From NCBI GenBank assembly GCA_024114885.1, contig CP099427.1, positions 744,001 to 808,000 on the forward strand: 64,000 bases of DNA. Reading direction: 5' to 3'. The notes beneath the pieces were generated by a model, which was given only the letters and a program-made list of their open reading frames with translations, had not been told where the DNA came from and did no database searches. This DNA is from Septoria linicola (Eukaryota > Ascomycota > Dothideomycetes > Mycosphaerellales > Mycosphaerellaceae). The stretch's first letter is position 1. Each line of letters opens with the position of its first letter. This document shows positions 22,734 to 33,642 of the stretch, piece by piece. The translations under genes were made by a program, and so were the position numbers.

Positions 22734-23705
22734 GGTCAGCCGATAGAAATGGTGTGTCTATGGAGACGGCTATACAAAACACGCACGAACTGGGAAGAGG
22801 CAACGGCCATTATAAACGGATCAGCGGTTAACATGTGACATTCTGGAAGGAATGATTGAAATGACGTTTTTGACGTTGAAGGATCAGTGCGGCGCTGCCG
22901 TAGCCCGATGCTTTTGCGCGCTGCTTGGTCCTCTTTGCATCTCTTGTCCTGCAACAAGACCACCAAGACCCAGTTTGCCGCGCCTTGTGCGACCAGGAAT
23001 ATCACCAATGGCGTCAGAAACGAGCTTTTCGTTTGCCAATGTGACCCGCTGCAATAGTACAATGAGTGGCGTTACGTGCCCTAGTTAGTGACAAGCAACA
23101 GTTGTGGGACTCGAGAAAGTGCTCACACGAGGCCGATCACCACGACTGACCTCATCCAACACGATCGGCGATGTTGGGGCACCGCTCTTCGAGCAGCTGG
23201 AGATTTGCGGGGCTCCATGGGCAGCTCGCATGGTGGCTGGAGATACATTACGGTGTGCGCAGTGTAGCTGCGTGCACTGACAGGTCGATGACCACGAATG
23301 AGCGACAAGCTGTCTTCTTATCGTCCAGATCTTCCTCGATTTCCTGATGTTTGGCATGTTAAGTCAAGCATTTTGATCGGAGACGAGGCCGTAGCCCATG
23401 GCACGCGGGAAGTGGAGAAGCATTAACAGCCGGGACTAGTTAGTTAGCACTCGGCATCGATCTCTTCGACTTCTTCTTGCTGCACCGCAATATCCGTCTA
23501 GAGATGGTCCTCCTGCCTTTGAGCGCGATTACAAGACCAGATCACTCTTTGAGCGCAGGTTCAAGGCCATGGTCTTAAGATGAGTCAATGAGACTGGGCC
23601 AAAAGCGCCCTTGCCTAGCGATGGCCACCTGTCGAACTGCTGTGGAATGCAGCATTTCAATCAATATTAGGCAATGGCCGACTTCGTGAATAAGTAGAAC
23701 GAGAG
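22734..23705. other. Divergent intergenic region, MFS / glycosyltransferase
   Basis: Nearly 1 kb between two start codons. I see promoter-like sequence only; short open frames on either strand have no family features. Confidence 0.4.
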
Positions 23706-25154
23706 ATGCGGCCACATTTTGCCATACTTGCGGCTCTGAGCCTCGCCATCGCCGGGTACTTCCTATACACCAGTGTTTCGCGGATTCGAGAACAACACCG
23801 GCTTAACGAGAGTGCAATAGCGACACTGACGCAGGAGAAATACGAACTAGCGTCCGCTCTACAGCAATCGCAGCACGATGCAGAGGACAAAGTCCAAGAG
23901 GCTACGATGCGCGCAGAGCAGGAACGTAAGAGCTTCGCATATTCGTTCTACGCCACCAACGACATTTACGCCTGCGGAGTGTTAGTCAACATACAGCGAC
24001 TGCAAGAGCTGAAAGCGCAATACCAGGTCCACGTCCTTGTCTCGCCTGGCGTCTCACAGACTTATGTCACCAAGCTCGTTGGGCTTGGAGCTACAATACA
24101 TGTCGAGGATCCACCACCTTTGCCTGGCGGCTCGGTCGGCTACTACAACGATTGTCTGCTGAAGCTACTATCATTCAAGCTGCATCAACTTAACCCTGGG
24201 CTGAAACGTGTTCTTGCGTTCGATTCAGATCAGCTTATCATGCAGAATCTCGACCACCTCTTCACTGGCGTTCCAGCTGGAAGTCTGGCGGCGCCAAGAG
24301 CGTACTGTAAGATCGTCTCGACTGAATTCGATGCTCTTGACTGGCCTATTTGCGAAGCTTTGGTGCGATCTTGAGTAGCTGACCATTGATCGCGCTGTAG
24401 GGCTCGCAAAAGACTTTCTCGCCAGCACATTCATGATGATCGATCTCTCAGACAGGCTCTGGACGAGAGTTAACCAGGCATTTTCGAATGCCAGTATCAA
24501 CGACTTCGATATGGACATCATCAACAAATTGCTGGGTGAGCTATGAAGCAAGTCAGTCCTACTCTGTCTATTGCTGACTGATTCACCAAAGGCAACGAAG
24601 TGACAATGCTTCCTGGCTTGTACTGCACACTCAATTCTCACTGGTAAGGCCGCTATATGCAACATTTGCTACGCCTAGATTACTGATCATGTCACAGGGA
24701 AGACTGGAACATACCGTCATGGCTCGACAACGAATCCACACACAGCTTAAACTGGACTACAATCGAACGAGTCAACCAGCTTGCCAGAGACGGCGCGACG
24801 TTCAATCAGAAAGTCTCACAGCAGCTTGGGTCTCTCGCTTCGCCAGATCCAAGTGCCACAGCTTCTTCCTCCTCCCCACGACTCGCGCAAACTTATGGAG
24901 ATACCGCAGATCAGATCGCTCTCGCACCTCGCTTTCCAGAACAACACCCACTGTCACGAATCTTGTACGATCTTCAAACAGCCGCGGCAGTCATCCATTT
25001 CTCTGCGATCGGAAAACCGTGGACGGTCACACCAGAGGTCTTGCGAATACAGAAGCCTGATGCTCATCCGCTGCTGGGAGTACAATTCGAGATTTGGAGG
25101 ACGATTGCGATGGATATTTGTCCAGATTTCGAGGAGGTAGAGGCGTTCAGCTGA
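23706..25154 (+). CDS. Type II membrane glycosyltransferase, GT8/glycogenin-like
   Basis: Four exons: 23706-24306, 24401-24535, 24592-24643 and 24698-25154; 414 residues. Residues 5-23 form an N-terminal signal anchor, followed by a coiled-coil stem to about residue 75. The catalytic region starts at FYATNDIYACGVLVN, with a DSD metal/sugar-nucleotide motif at 173-175 (LAFDSDQL). The glycogenin/GT8 order of features continues through exons 2 and 3 (a segment where an active-site Asp is expected, then LPGLYCTLNSHW). It probably transfers a sugar in the Golgi lumen. Donor and acceptor are unknown. Exon 1 without splicing would stop within a few codons of residue 200, so the introns are required. 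Confidence 0.85.
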
Positions 25155-25238
25155 GACAGCCGGTCCGAGGAAGAATCAATATAGGCATGAAAATCGCTTC
25201 AGAGTTACAATATACATCTCACTATATCCATCTCCTTT

Positions 25239-26651
25239 TCAAAACCTCGCCCTGAGACTTCCATTCTCAAGCTGTCCAATAATCCCGCCTCCCGCGAGCG
25301 TCCACGTCTCCGACACCAGACTATCCGTCACACTCGCCCTCAGCATCCCACTTCTCGCATAATACTCCATCACACCCTTCGCTTCCACCTTCGACAGCCC
25401 CTCCAATTTCCTCACACCCACCGTCTCCATCGCCTCTTGCACCCACTTATCATGCGCAACATACGGATCCCACGCGCGAGGTTTCTTCTCCGCTTGTGTA
25501 ATATTATTCCGCTCTAGGCACGCATCGAGCGTGAGAGCTGTAGCTCTATTCGACTGCGAGACTGCAGCGAGGACCATCCCACCGTTGGGCAGAGGGGTGC
25601 GGCCGGAGAGAAGATCGATGAAGTGTTTTACGAGTGTGAGCTCGTGGGCGTGGATGGGTTGAGTTTCGGCGTTGAGGTAGGCGGAGTCGCGCATGATGTG
25701 GTCGAAGCCGTCGAGGGAGAAGAGGACGCTGGGGCGGTCGGCGTCTTTGAGGAGGAGTTCGGACCACAGGGCTTGCCAGACTGGCCAGGCGAGGTCGGGG
25801 TCTTGGGCGCCGATAAGGGCGAGGCGTTCGAGGGTGGTGGTGTTGGGGATGGACACGCCGATGTTGTGTTGTTGCTTTACTGTGAGCTTTTGGAGGAGAG
25901 CGCTATTGGCTTTGGCGATGTTGTCCAGGAGTTTGGCTGTGTATGTGGGCTGAATGTAGCGTGTGCCTTTGTCGGTGTCGATAGGTTCGTATGCGGTATG
26001 AGCATTCGTAAGATCTTTGGCTTCTGGGACGTGAACCACGATCCATTTGTTCAGGGAGGCCATAGCCAGCGTTTGGAGTTGAAGCACACTTTTGCCACTT
26101 CCTCGCGCACCATATAATACTTTTCGCACGGCGCGGCCTTCTTTGGGCGCTTCTGCGATCCAGTCTACATCTCCTGCCATCTCAATGGTCTCCTTCCTGA
26201 CCAAGGTCGCAGGCCGTCGGAATAGGCTCCATCCTTGCGTTGGCTTGAAAGCTTCCAGCGCCCTTAAAGCATCGACTGTGTCATTTTGAAGGCCGACAAC
26301 AGCACCCTCAACTTCTCGCAGTGCTACACTTTTGGCTCGTCCCGGGCTCAAATCGGGCAGACCTTGGACTTCTAATGCATTGGTATTGCTGAGCACGACT
26401 TTCTTGCGCAATTGTCGTCGTTCTCCTACAGCTGGGGGACGCGCTGTAGCTGCGCGCTTATTTTTGCTCAAGCGCAGTGTCGTTCCCTGTCGTGACGCTG
26501 GTTTCGCAACTGCTCCCTTCTTCTTGGGCGGATTGGCTGCAAGCGATGGAGATGTCGAGAATGCAGCGCGTTGTGATGCATTGGGCGCGCTGTCGATGCC
26601 CTGAATTGATCGCCGGAGACAGCGCAGACACATGGACTGCGAGGACGACAT
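25239..26651 (-). CDS. MRPS29: Mitochondrial small-subunit ribosomal protein MRPS29 (DAP3 family)
   Basis: A single exon of 470 residues from the ATG at 26651. The frame stays open further upstream, but the preferred start gives an Arg/Ser-rich mitochondrial presequence directly (MSSSQSMCLRCLRRS). A P-loop GARGSGKS lies near 181-188, and the DAP3-type GTP-binding fold continues with the SLDGFDHI segment. It is the GTP-binding protein of the mitoribosomal small subunit (yeast counterpart Rsm23). The 3' end lies only 84 bases from the convergent glycosyltransferase stop. Confidence 0.9.
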   Translation of the reverse strand: MSSSQSMCLRCLRRSIQGIDSAPNASQRAAFSTSPSLAANPPKKKGAVAKPASRQGTTLRLSKNKRAATARPPAVGERRQLRKKVVLSNTNALEVQGLPDLSPGRAKSVALREVEGAVVGLQNDTVDALRALEAFKPTQGWSLFRRPATLVRKETIEMAGDVDWIAEAPKEGRAVRKVLYGARGSGKSVLQLQTLAMASLNKWIVVHVPEAKDLTNAHTAYEPIDTDKGTRYIQPTYTAKLLDNIAKANSALLQKLTVKQQHNIGVSIPNTTTLERLALIGAQDPDLAWPVWQALWSELLLKDADRPSVLFSLDGFDHIMRDSAYLNAETQPIHAHELTLVKHFIDLLSGRTPLPNGGMVLAAVSQSNRATALTLDACLERNNITQAEKKPRAWDPYVAHDKWVQEAMETVGVRKLEGLSKVEAKGVMEYYARSGMLRASVTDSLVSETWTLAGGGIIGQLENGSLRARF

Positions 26652-27540
26652 ATTGAGCTGCGTGAACGGGAAGCTGTTCGCGACGGTATGTGGAATGTAA
26701 TGTCCAATGATGAGGTCGAATGCGGCGAAGTGTCGGAGGAGAGGTCTTGGCGTTTCTAAAGCCTCGAACAGCACTTTCTCAGACAACAACGCCTACTCGG
26801 ACAACCACAATGGTAATGATCGCCAGGTCGTGTGCATTGCGTAGAGACAGTGGCATCGGTGGTGATGGCAGCGGTCGCGCAGTCATGACGTTCAGAGCTG
26901 GACGCGAGGTTGCGATATGCTACGTGCCATACCACTTTCTCATGACTAAGTCTAATATTTCATTATGTTTCGACCGGGTCGGTGACTGGTTGTAGGTGGG
27001 ATGAGGCTGAATTAATCTCCATATAGACTATCTGGCATAGAAGAACATGGCCATTGAGCAGCCAAAACGCGGCCACAGTAAAGCAACAGCCTGAGCATGC
27101 CACTAAGCGGACCGACAGTTGAGTCTGCCAACGACAGCAAGAACCATATTGGCAGAAGCGTCGCAAGGTGTTGTTATGTTGGAGGGCTGTGGATTCAGCT
27201 GCTGAGCAGCGTGATCTAACGTAAGCATTTTATGCTTCTGTAAGTATTTCTGCGCCCTTGTGATACAGCATACCTGCACTCAGGCAAGCCAGGCTCCTAA
27301 AGCACCCCTCTTATCACTGATAACCAGCATTTGATTCGTATAGGGAAGCGCAACCCTTTCATCGGGAATGAAGAACCCACACGGCCTCCAGATTTTCTTC
27401 AATGCCGGTTCCGGCGATGTTGGGAACAAAGGCTCTGTGCCAGCTGCAAGCAGCTATGGTGCTCAGATATGACTATCGTCGAGCCATGCTGTCTTTCCCT
27501 CACGGTCATCGATTCACAGCTAAGCTTATCAACAATCATC
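26652..27540. other. Divergent intergenic region, MRPS29 / Ulp1-like gene
   Basis: The frame of the downstream large gene extends upstream to about 27331, but without a strong start context; an in-frame ATG at 27468 is an alternative start. No separate gene is supported. Confidence 0.4.
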
Positions 27541-30500
27541 ATGGTGACAACACGAAAGAGCACCAAAGAGAGTGGCAAGGCCCTCGAATTCACGGAAGAA
27601 GACCATGATAGAAATGAGGCAGAACGGCTCCGTGCAAAGCGTGCGGCAACTAAAGCTAAAAAGGCTGCTGCCGCCGCCGCCGCAGCACAACAACAGCCTG
27701 CTCCCGAAGCAGGATCTGCTGGCAGTACGAAGCCTCCAGTGCCTGGCGCCACTGATGGGACCGGGTCAGATGCATCAAAACCGCCTGCCAAGCCCCTTGC
27801 CAAACCCCCTGCCAAACCTCCTGCAAAACGGGCTGCAAAACCACCTTCAAAACCACCTCCAAAACCAAAGCCGTCTGGCAGTGCCCAAGGAAAGCCCACA
27901 CCAACGCTAGGTACTGAAAAGCCGCTAGGCGAGCCCGTCGACCCATGCAAAGATTTGGAAACACTGCTGAAGCAGCTGCAAGATGAGGCGGTAGCCGCTA
28001 AGGTCGCTCAAGCAAACGATGCTCCGGTGTTCAAACAATCTCTGGAGTACAACACTGTGGCCAGAGCGATTGCTGCGGTCACAGAAGCGATCAACACCAC
28101 CACCAGCGCGCCCGACTCTACACAATTCTCGCTCGTCGACCCGATGACGCTTTTTCGGATGCACGCTAGGCGTACAGCTGGAAGCTCTAGCGCTGACGAT
28201 ACCACACAGCAAGTCGCCAGACCAGGAAACGAAGCGCTGATTGCTCGTCTCAACACTGGACCAAAGGGTCACTACTCACTCTTTTACCTGCGGAGAACTA
28301 GCGACAATCGATTTGGATTCCGCAGCTACGACAGCGCAAACGGCAATTGGCATCGCAACAATCGCAACGAGGTCGCGACTGAGTTTCGAGATCATCTACA
28401 AGCTCTAGGCTGGGGTCGATCGCATCCCGATGCTCAAATGTGGGCGGGAGCAACCGCGTCTGATCCGCGAGCCAGACAGTCTGGTCTTTGGGAATGTGGT
28501 GTATATGTGATCGTCTACGCCTGGGCATTGGCCCTCGGGCTGGATGTCTCCGACTTCCGCTCGCTCCGTCGTGGTGAGAGAGGCGATCGATTCCTCTCCA
28601 GAGCTGTCGACCTTATCCGCTTGGCCTTACAGGGATACTGCAGCAGTGCTCTCATCGAAGCCTTCCTGAAGTGCTTTGGAGTCGTGCCGAGTGGAGCAAC
28701 GATGCCAGTGGGACGACAATTCGATCGGACAGTGCCTTTCTTGACTGAGAACGCTCTTCGCGAACATATTGCACGCCTAAGACTCCAGCATGACCTTCCT
28801 TCAGATGGCTATCCACCTCTGACCGAGATGCTTGACACGATCAGAGCTGACAATCCTGGATTCTTCGTCGAAGCAAACCTCTGGGAGCGCAGCACCGGAG
28901 AAATCCTGGAAGCATACACAAACGCTGTTCCACTTCCATCCAGCTCTCCGACTAAGCCTCCCTCCGGGCCGTCAAGTGGAGTTCCAGGCAGTGAAGGTGG
29001 CTCGGGTCCAGCTGGGTCCGCTGGCAGAAGCGGTACTGGTGACGGTGGATCAGGCTCACCGGAAAAGCCCACTGAGGGTGGCGGTGCGACCGGCAGCAGC
29101 ACCGGCCGTACAGCCGACAAAGGTTGTCTGGAGTTCAATGAAGGCTTAAGCCAGTGGCTCGCTCAAGCTGGTGCTCATGTTTTGGGTGAAGACGAGTCGA
29201 TGTTCGCCGGTATTCAGGATCGTATCACGCATGGCCAGTGGCTCGACTCAGATCTCGTGTTCCGTGCCATCGCGGCGGTGACTGAAGCAGTGTCAGAGCG
29301 ACACCCCGATCATCCATTCACGCTCTTGCAGAACCAGACTCTACAGACAATCAGAGCTGGTGGCGACGACACCATCGTTCGCGTCGCTCGTCCAGGCTCG
29401 CGATGCCTAATCCCTCTGATCGATGGTGGAGGACATTCATCATTGTACATCCTAATGTTCACCTTGCTGGGCAAGCCAGTCCTGGTGCACTATGACAGCT
29501 GGAAGAAGAACATACACCGATGTCAGAGGGACAAGCACGCTGGAGAGATCAGAAATGCTCTTCTCTCTGCAGGTTGGAACACAACCGGGTCGCTCGACAG
29601 ACTTGACTCAGGCGCTGCAGATGCCGGCAATGTTTACCGAAATCGACAAAGAGGAGATTGGGAGTGCGGTATTCACGTTATTCTCAATGCTTGGGCTTAT
29701 GCTCTGGGCTTGAACTTCGATGGCGTACATGACCGGAACGAGGAGTTCCTGAAGCACGCCATCAAGATCATTCACCTCGCTCTGCTTGGCCGCATGGATA
29801 GCCAGACCATCTCAGCCTTCCTGCGCTGCTACAAATTGGTTCGTGCGAACGACACGGTAGCGAGACCATTCAACACGACAATCAGGATGCCAGATCAGTT
29901 GGAGTACAATCGACGATATGGTAGAGTCTCGGTTCAGGCAGCACTGGAAGAGCAACGTGCTGCCGCCTTGGTCCCGGAGGCAATACCGACCTTGGAAGAA
30001 TTCGAGACCAACAGCGCTGACTTTGCTGTGGCCACCACCGGCGTAGAGGGTTTCATCACGGAATGGACTGGCATTCTTCGTCCAGCGATTCCACCACCGT
30101 CTGGAGCTGGACCATCATCTGGAGAGCCTGTAATATCTCCAGGGGCAATCGAAGCCATAGCAAAAGTGGCAGAAGCAACGGCTGAAGCGACTAGCTCCAC
30201 GAGTGACACACCAGGCACCACTACTGCACCAGCACCCGCTGAGTCTCCTGCACCGCCGATTGATGGGGGTGAAAGTCCCGCTGGTTCAGATCCCTCTTCC
30301 AGCCTCTCCAGCGATGACAAGAGCTCATCTCCTGTCCTACCACCTGCCGACGACAGCTCTTCCGACAGCGATGACACTCCAGGTCCCGCACCAGGAGGAG
30401 ACGGCATAGCGGCATCAGCACCACCTCCCGCCAGCACTCCGCCTCCTAGCTCCGCCGAAGAGCCATCCACAGCCGGCGACTCTACAGCCACACCCTTCAG

Positions 30501-31554
30501 CCACGCTCCAGGAGGTACGACTCTCCCAGAGTCAACTCCGCCAACTCGGCCGTCCACGGCAACAGGACCATCCTCCACCGAGATGCCATCCACAGCAGGC
30601 GACTCCACAGTCACGCCCTCCAGCCACGTTCAAGGAAGCTCAACTCTTCCAGAGTCAACCCCGTCAACACAGCCCACCTCTGTAACAGAATCATCCTCTG
30701 ACGACAGCATACTCGGAATCTTCCAGGCTGCAATCGCCACAGTCGGACAGTCGACTGCAGCCGTGACAACTACAGTGACCGCGCCCGGCCCAGCCGATCC
30801 TCTTGATGCCGCAGCACAAGCAGCGGGCCCTCATACGCCGACAGCTAGTCAGAGCGCGACAGAAGGAGAGATGGAGACTCCACCGTCTGATCCTTCGCCG
30901 AGCATGATACAGACACAGCCAGCTCATCAGGCAGCTTTGTATCGAGATGAGAGCGCGCAGCCTGACGACGACGACAACAACAGCCTCTTCGAAGACGATG
31001 CCGACGATGAGGACGCCATCATCACCGAGACCGCGTTACCAAGCCATCGACCAGTGCAGCCAGTGGTCATCACCACGCCGCGGCATTCTCCAGGCCTTGC
31101 TCTACCTCCTCCGACTCCTCGAAACACAGCTCCATCGCCGCATTCGCTACCAGGGCTATACCCACCTCCCGCTACTCCAGGTTCACCTGAGCATGCACAG
31201 CATGTGGCAGCGACGGGCTCGGCGAGTGGCAGGACTTCATCAGATGCTTCGCGGAAGAGATCGTCGCTCGATGATGGCAGTAGCCCAGGACAGGTGGCGA
31301 AGAAAGTGAAGCGTGACAGCTTTGGTGATGTCCAAGAAAATGGCAACGAGGAGGAAGTGTCAGAGGATGACGCGAATGCTGATGTCACCGAGGATCTCAA
31401 TCGGATTCTGCAAGATGAGTCTGAGGACGAAGATGAGGCAGGAGGCTCGACCGGTCCCGACCTGCATTCAATCCTGCAAAGACACGGAGTCGAGCATCAG
31501 ACGGCCGAGCTGGGTGAACATGATGATGTAGCAGATGACGGCGAACGGTGGTGA
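27541..31554 (+). CDS. Tandem Ulp1/C48-like cysteine-protease-fold protein
   Basis: One intronless frame of 1337 residues from the ATG at 27541. The N-terminus is a Lys/Ala/Pro-rich, histone-H1-like tail (PAK repeats at about 80-115). Two homologous domains follow. Domain 1 has GHYSL His244, YDS Asp264, and Q-x5-C with Gln313 and Cys319 in WECGVYVI. Domain 2 has GHSSL His632, YDS Asp652, Gln703 and Cys709 in WECGIHVI. This is the full His-Asp-Gln-Cys set of Ulp1/SENP (C48) SUMO or ubiquitin-like proteases. A Gly/Ser/Pro linker separates the domains. The C-terminal ~480 residues are Pro/Ser/Thr-rich, contain a 41-residue tandem repeat, then a KKVKR basic cluster and an acidic tail. It is likely nuclear, acting on a ubiquitin-like modifier or a related isopeptide bond. 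Overall similarity to canonical Ulp1 is low. Confidence 0.75.
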   Translation: MVTTRKSTKESGKALEFTEEDHDRNEAERLRAKRAATKAKKAAAAAAAAQQQPAPEAGSAGSTKPPVPGATDGTGSDASKPPAKPLAKPPAKPPAKRAAKPPSKPPPKPKPSGSAQGKPTPTLGTEKPLGEPVDPCKDLETLLKQLQDEAVAAKVAQANDAPVFKQSLEYNTVARAIAAVTEAINTTTSAPDSTQFSLVDPMTLFRMHARRTAGSSSADDTTQQVARPGNEALIARLNTGPKGHYSLFYLRRTSDNRFGFRSYDSANGNWHRNNRNEVATEFRDHLQALGWGRSHPDAQMWAGATASDPRARQSGLWECGVYVIVYAWALALGLDVSDFRSLRRGERGDRFLSRAVDLIRLALQGYCSSALIEAFLKCFGVVPSGATMPVGRQFDRTVPFLTENALREHIARLRLQHDLPSDGYPPLTEMLDTIRADNPGFFVEANLWERSTGEILEAYTNAVPLPSSSPTKPPSGPSSGVPGSEGGSGPAGSAGRSGTGDGGSGSPEKPTEGGGATGSSTGRTADKGCLEFNEGLSQWLAQAGAHVLGEDESMFAGIQDRITHGQWLDSDLVFRAIAAVTEAVSERHPDHPFTLLQNQTLQTIRAGGDDTIVRVARPGSRCLIPLIDGGGHSSLYILMFTLLGKPVLVHYDSWKKNIHRCQRDKHAGEIRNALLSAGWNTTGSLDRLDSGAADAGNVYRNRQRGDWECGIHVILNAWAYALGLNFDGVHDRNEEFLKHAIKIIHLALLGRMDSQTISAFLRCYKLVRANDTVARPFNTTIRMPDQLEYNRRYGRVSVQAALEEQRAAALVPEAIPTLEEFETNSADFAVATTGVEGFITEWTGILRPAIPPPSGAGPSSGEPVISPGAIEAIAKVAEATAEATSSTSDTPGTTTAPAPAESPAPPIDGGESPAGSDPSSSLSSDDKSSSPVLPPADDSSSDSDDTPGPAPGGDGIAASAPPPASTPPPSSAEEPSTAGDSTATPFSHAPGGTTLPESTPPTRPSTATGPSSTEMPSTAGDSTVTPSSHVQGSSTLPESTPSTQPTSVTESSSDDSILGIFQAAIATVGQSTAAVTTTVTAPGPADPLDAAAQAAGPHTPTASQSATEGEMETPPSDPSPSMIQTQPAHQAALYRDESAQPDDDDNNSLFEDDADDEDAIITETALPSHRPVQPVVITTPRHSPGLALPPPTPRNTAPSPHSLPGLYPPPATPGSPEHAQHVAATGSASGRTSSDASRKRSSLDDGSSPGQVAKKVKRDSFGDVQENGNEEEVSEDDANADVTEDLNRILQDESEDEDEAGGSTGPDLHSILQRHGVEHQTAELGEHDDVADDGERW
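30459..30704 (+). repeat. Two-copy 41-residue coding tandem repeat
   Basis: A 123-nt unit beginning with Glu-Glu/Glu-Met-Pro-Ser-Thr-Ala-Gly-Asp is repeated once inside the Ulp1-like gene. Both copies share PSTAGDST, TP-SH and TLPESTP. Copies differ at scattered positions, so this is not an assembly duplicate. Confidence 0.75.
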
Positions 31555-31788
31555 TCATCTCCATTATCAGACAGCACAGAGAGTGTTGACGCGAAGGGCG
31601 AGGGCCTATGTCTCGGAGACATGGAGCAACGTTAGGATGCAGAGTGGAGATCTGAGACGCAAGAGTGCAAGCCAGAACATTGATCTTGATTAGGTGTCTT
31701 TTGGTGTTAGGCGTAAACATTACTTGTCTTGTTTGTCCATCGCATATCCGACTCTCCATCACTCGAATCATTAATCACAGCAGCCAGC

Positions 31789-32169
31789 TCAGACGTTCTG
31801 CATACTGCTCTTGCGGCCTGCGCACCGAATCAGGAAGTAGATTGCCGCCGCAATCAACATGAAGAACAGAAGGGCACCGGTGAGGGCGAAGCCAGCCGCA
31901 GTTCTCTCGTGCTTGATGAATCGCACGAAGTCCCGGCTCTGGAGGTTGTCTGCGAGGATCAGTATGGGAAATAGCAGGAGAGTAGATCACAGCTAGCACG
32001 TACTTCTTGCCATGAGATGATCAGACCGTCCGTCCATGATGCTGGCTGCAGACTTGAAGGCTGGGTCGTGTTGATCTTGAAGGATCTCGAGGAGCGAAGT
32101 GGCCATGGCGTTGGTGTTGGTGAGAAGTGCTGCGCAGAGAGCCAGAATGGTGATGCTAATGGAAGGCAT
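31789..32169 (-). CDS. Small signal-peptide protein with one C-terminal TM helix
   Basis: Two exons, 32169-32004 and 31949-31789, joined across a 54-nt GT-AG intron; 108 residues. Residues 1-21 form a signal peptide (Leu/Ala-rich, ending near TNA-MA). A short luminal or extracellular part carries Asp/His residues. A helix of about 23 hydrophobic residues (GFALTGALLFFMLIAAAIYF) follows, and the tail RCAGRKSSMQNV is basic. Topology is therefore single-pass type I. I do not recognise a family. Without the intron the frame ends shortly after the first exon, so splicing is needed to obtain the membrane helix. It is convergent with the tandem Ulp1-like gene. Confidence 0.65.
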
Positions 32170-33642
32170 GATGTGTGCAGGTCGTTGATGTTGTGGTTGT
32201 GTGAGATGCTGGTAAGCCTGGAGTGCTGCTGTTTGCGATGTAGCAGTGCTGTGGTCGCGGTGTTGATAGCGGATGTCGGTTGGACGTGGTTGTAGAAGAT
32301 GGACTGGCTTGGAGATGTTGTTGTAGAAGAGAAGAAGTTCAATGAGATTGAGATGCTTTTGTTCTCTCCCGTTGCCAGGCAAGCGAGGCGCAATCAGCAG
32401 CGTGGCAGCGTTGAGCGACTTGTGTTGGCAGGTGCTTCATTGATGCACAATGTCGGCAAGATCAACTCGGATACTGTAGTCGCGTCTTTTGCGCAATGGA
32501 AGGACCATCCCTCCGGACTGTGCCTTCTCCGTCTGCATCACGAGTCACAGTTCGATAGTACTGCTCTCCTCTGCTACCAGCTCGTTGAGACAAATGCTAG
32601 CCAAGAACGTCGTCTTCGGACGCAAGAGCGTGTTGATGCTCGGGATGAGACATGGCGCAAGGATGACCAGGCTAAATACACGAGCTTCTTCGACGTCGGT
32701 CAAGACTCGTGGTATGTGAGTGCGCGGCCTCTCGCTTTGAGGCGAATTGTATATTGACTGTGTTGCCCAAGCGTCACTGCGAGATTCATCGCTTCGTATG
32801 AATGAGTCGATAAGCTATGCTCAGACTCGTTCCAACGTCAATTGATCACACGACCATCGCCATAGCTTGACTTGACGTACGTCTGCTGCGCCAGACAGAA
32901 CATATTTCGAGTGCTAAGATGTGTTGAAGAGGTCCATAAACCTGGTCAGCATTGGTGTAGCGGCAAGAAATCCGATAACTGCTGTGAGCAATGCAGCGCT
33001 TGCTCTGTGGCTCTCTGGTTGCCGCACTGAGGCTCATATGCACAAGGCTTCATGAAGGGAAGGACATGTCAATCCTGCTCTGTTCGTCGTCGTACTTCGA
33101 GATGCGGAGGCCGCGTTGAATTTGCGATGGACGGTATCGAAGCGAGTATGAGATCTAGCTGGTCGATAGCTGTGGTCAGGTAAATGCTCCGCATGTATTT
33201 GAGCAAGCTTGAAAGCTCGAGGTGTGCTCCATCTGTGGCACGTCTGCTCCGGTCACAAAAGTCTTCAACTTTGCGTGGGAATATGTCGTGACCTGCTGCT
33301 TAGAGTCACAGACAACGCCGCAATACTCCTTGATGTCCTCCCTGCCCAGTCGAGAGCACAGTGCAACGTGATGGTGAGCTCCACGATCAGGCACATGGAT
33401 GGAATCTAATTTGGAAGGTGTGGGTCCGTTTCACGCGCTAAGGCACGCTAAGGGACTATGTCTTCGCCAACCGGTGCGAACAACTTCAGCTTTTGCAGAC
33501 AACGTGTCTATCATACATTGCAGAATTCTCCTTCTTCCGCGTCACGATATAGATCCAGATGGCTCGCATGCTCAGCAGAATCCTCCTACATCTACATCAG
33601 GACCTAGCTCCATATGACCCTCATGCTCAGAGCATGGACTAT
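32170..33642. other. Intergenic region between the small TM gene and LysM gene
   Basis: About 1.5 kb. It contains a 152-codon plus-strand frame at 32299-32757 without recognisable features and a cysteine-containing minus-strand frame at 33176-33394 (see findings). Neither is firm enough to call. Confidence 0.35.

Noticed and set aside
32299..32757. 152-codon plus-strand frame upstream of the small TM gene
   Set aside because: It overlaps the promoter of the minus-strand gene, lacks recognisable features and its N-terminal part is antisense to likely 5' UTR.
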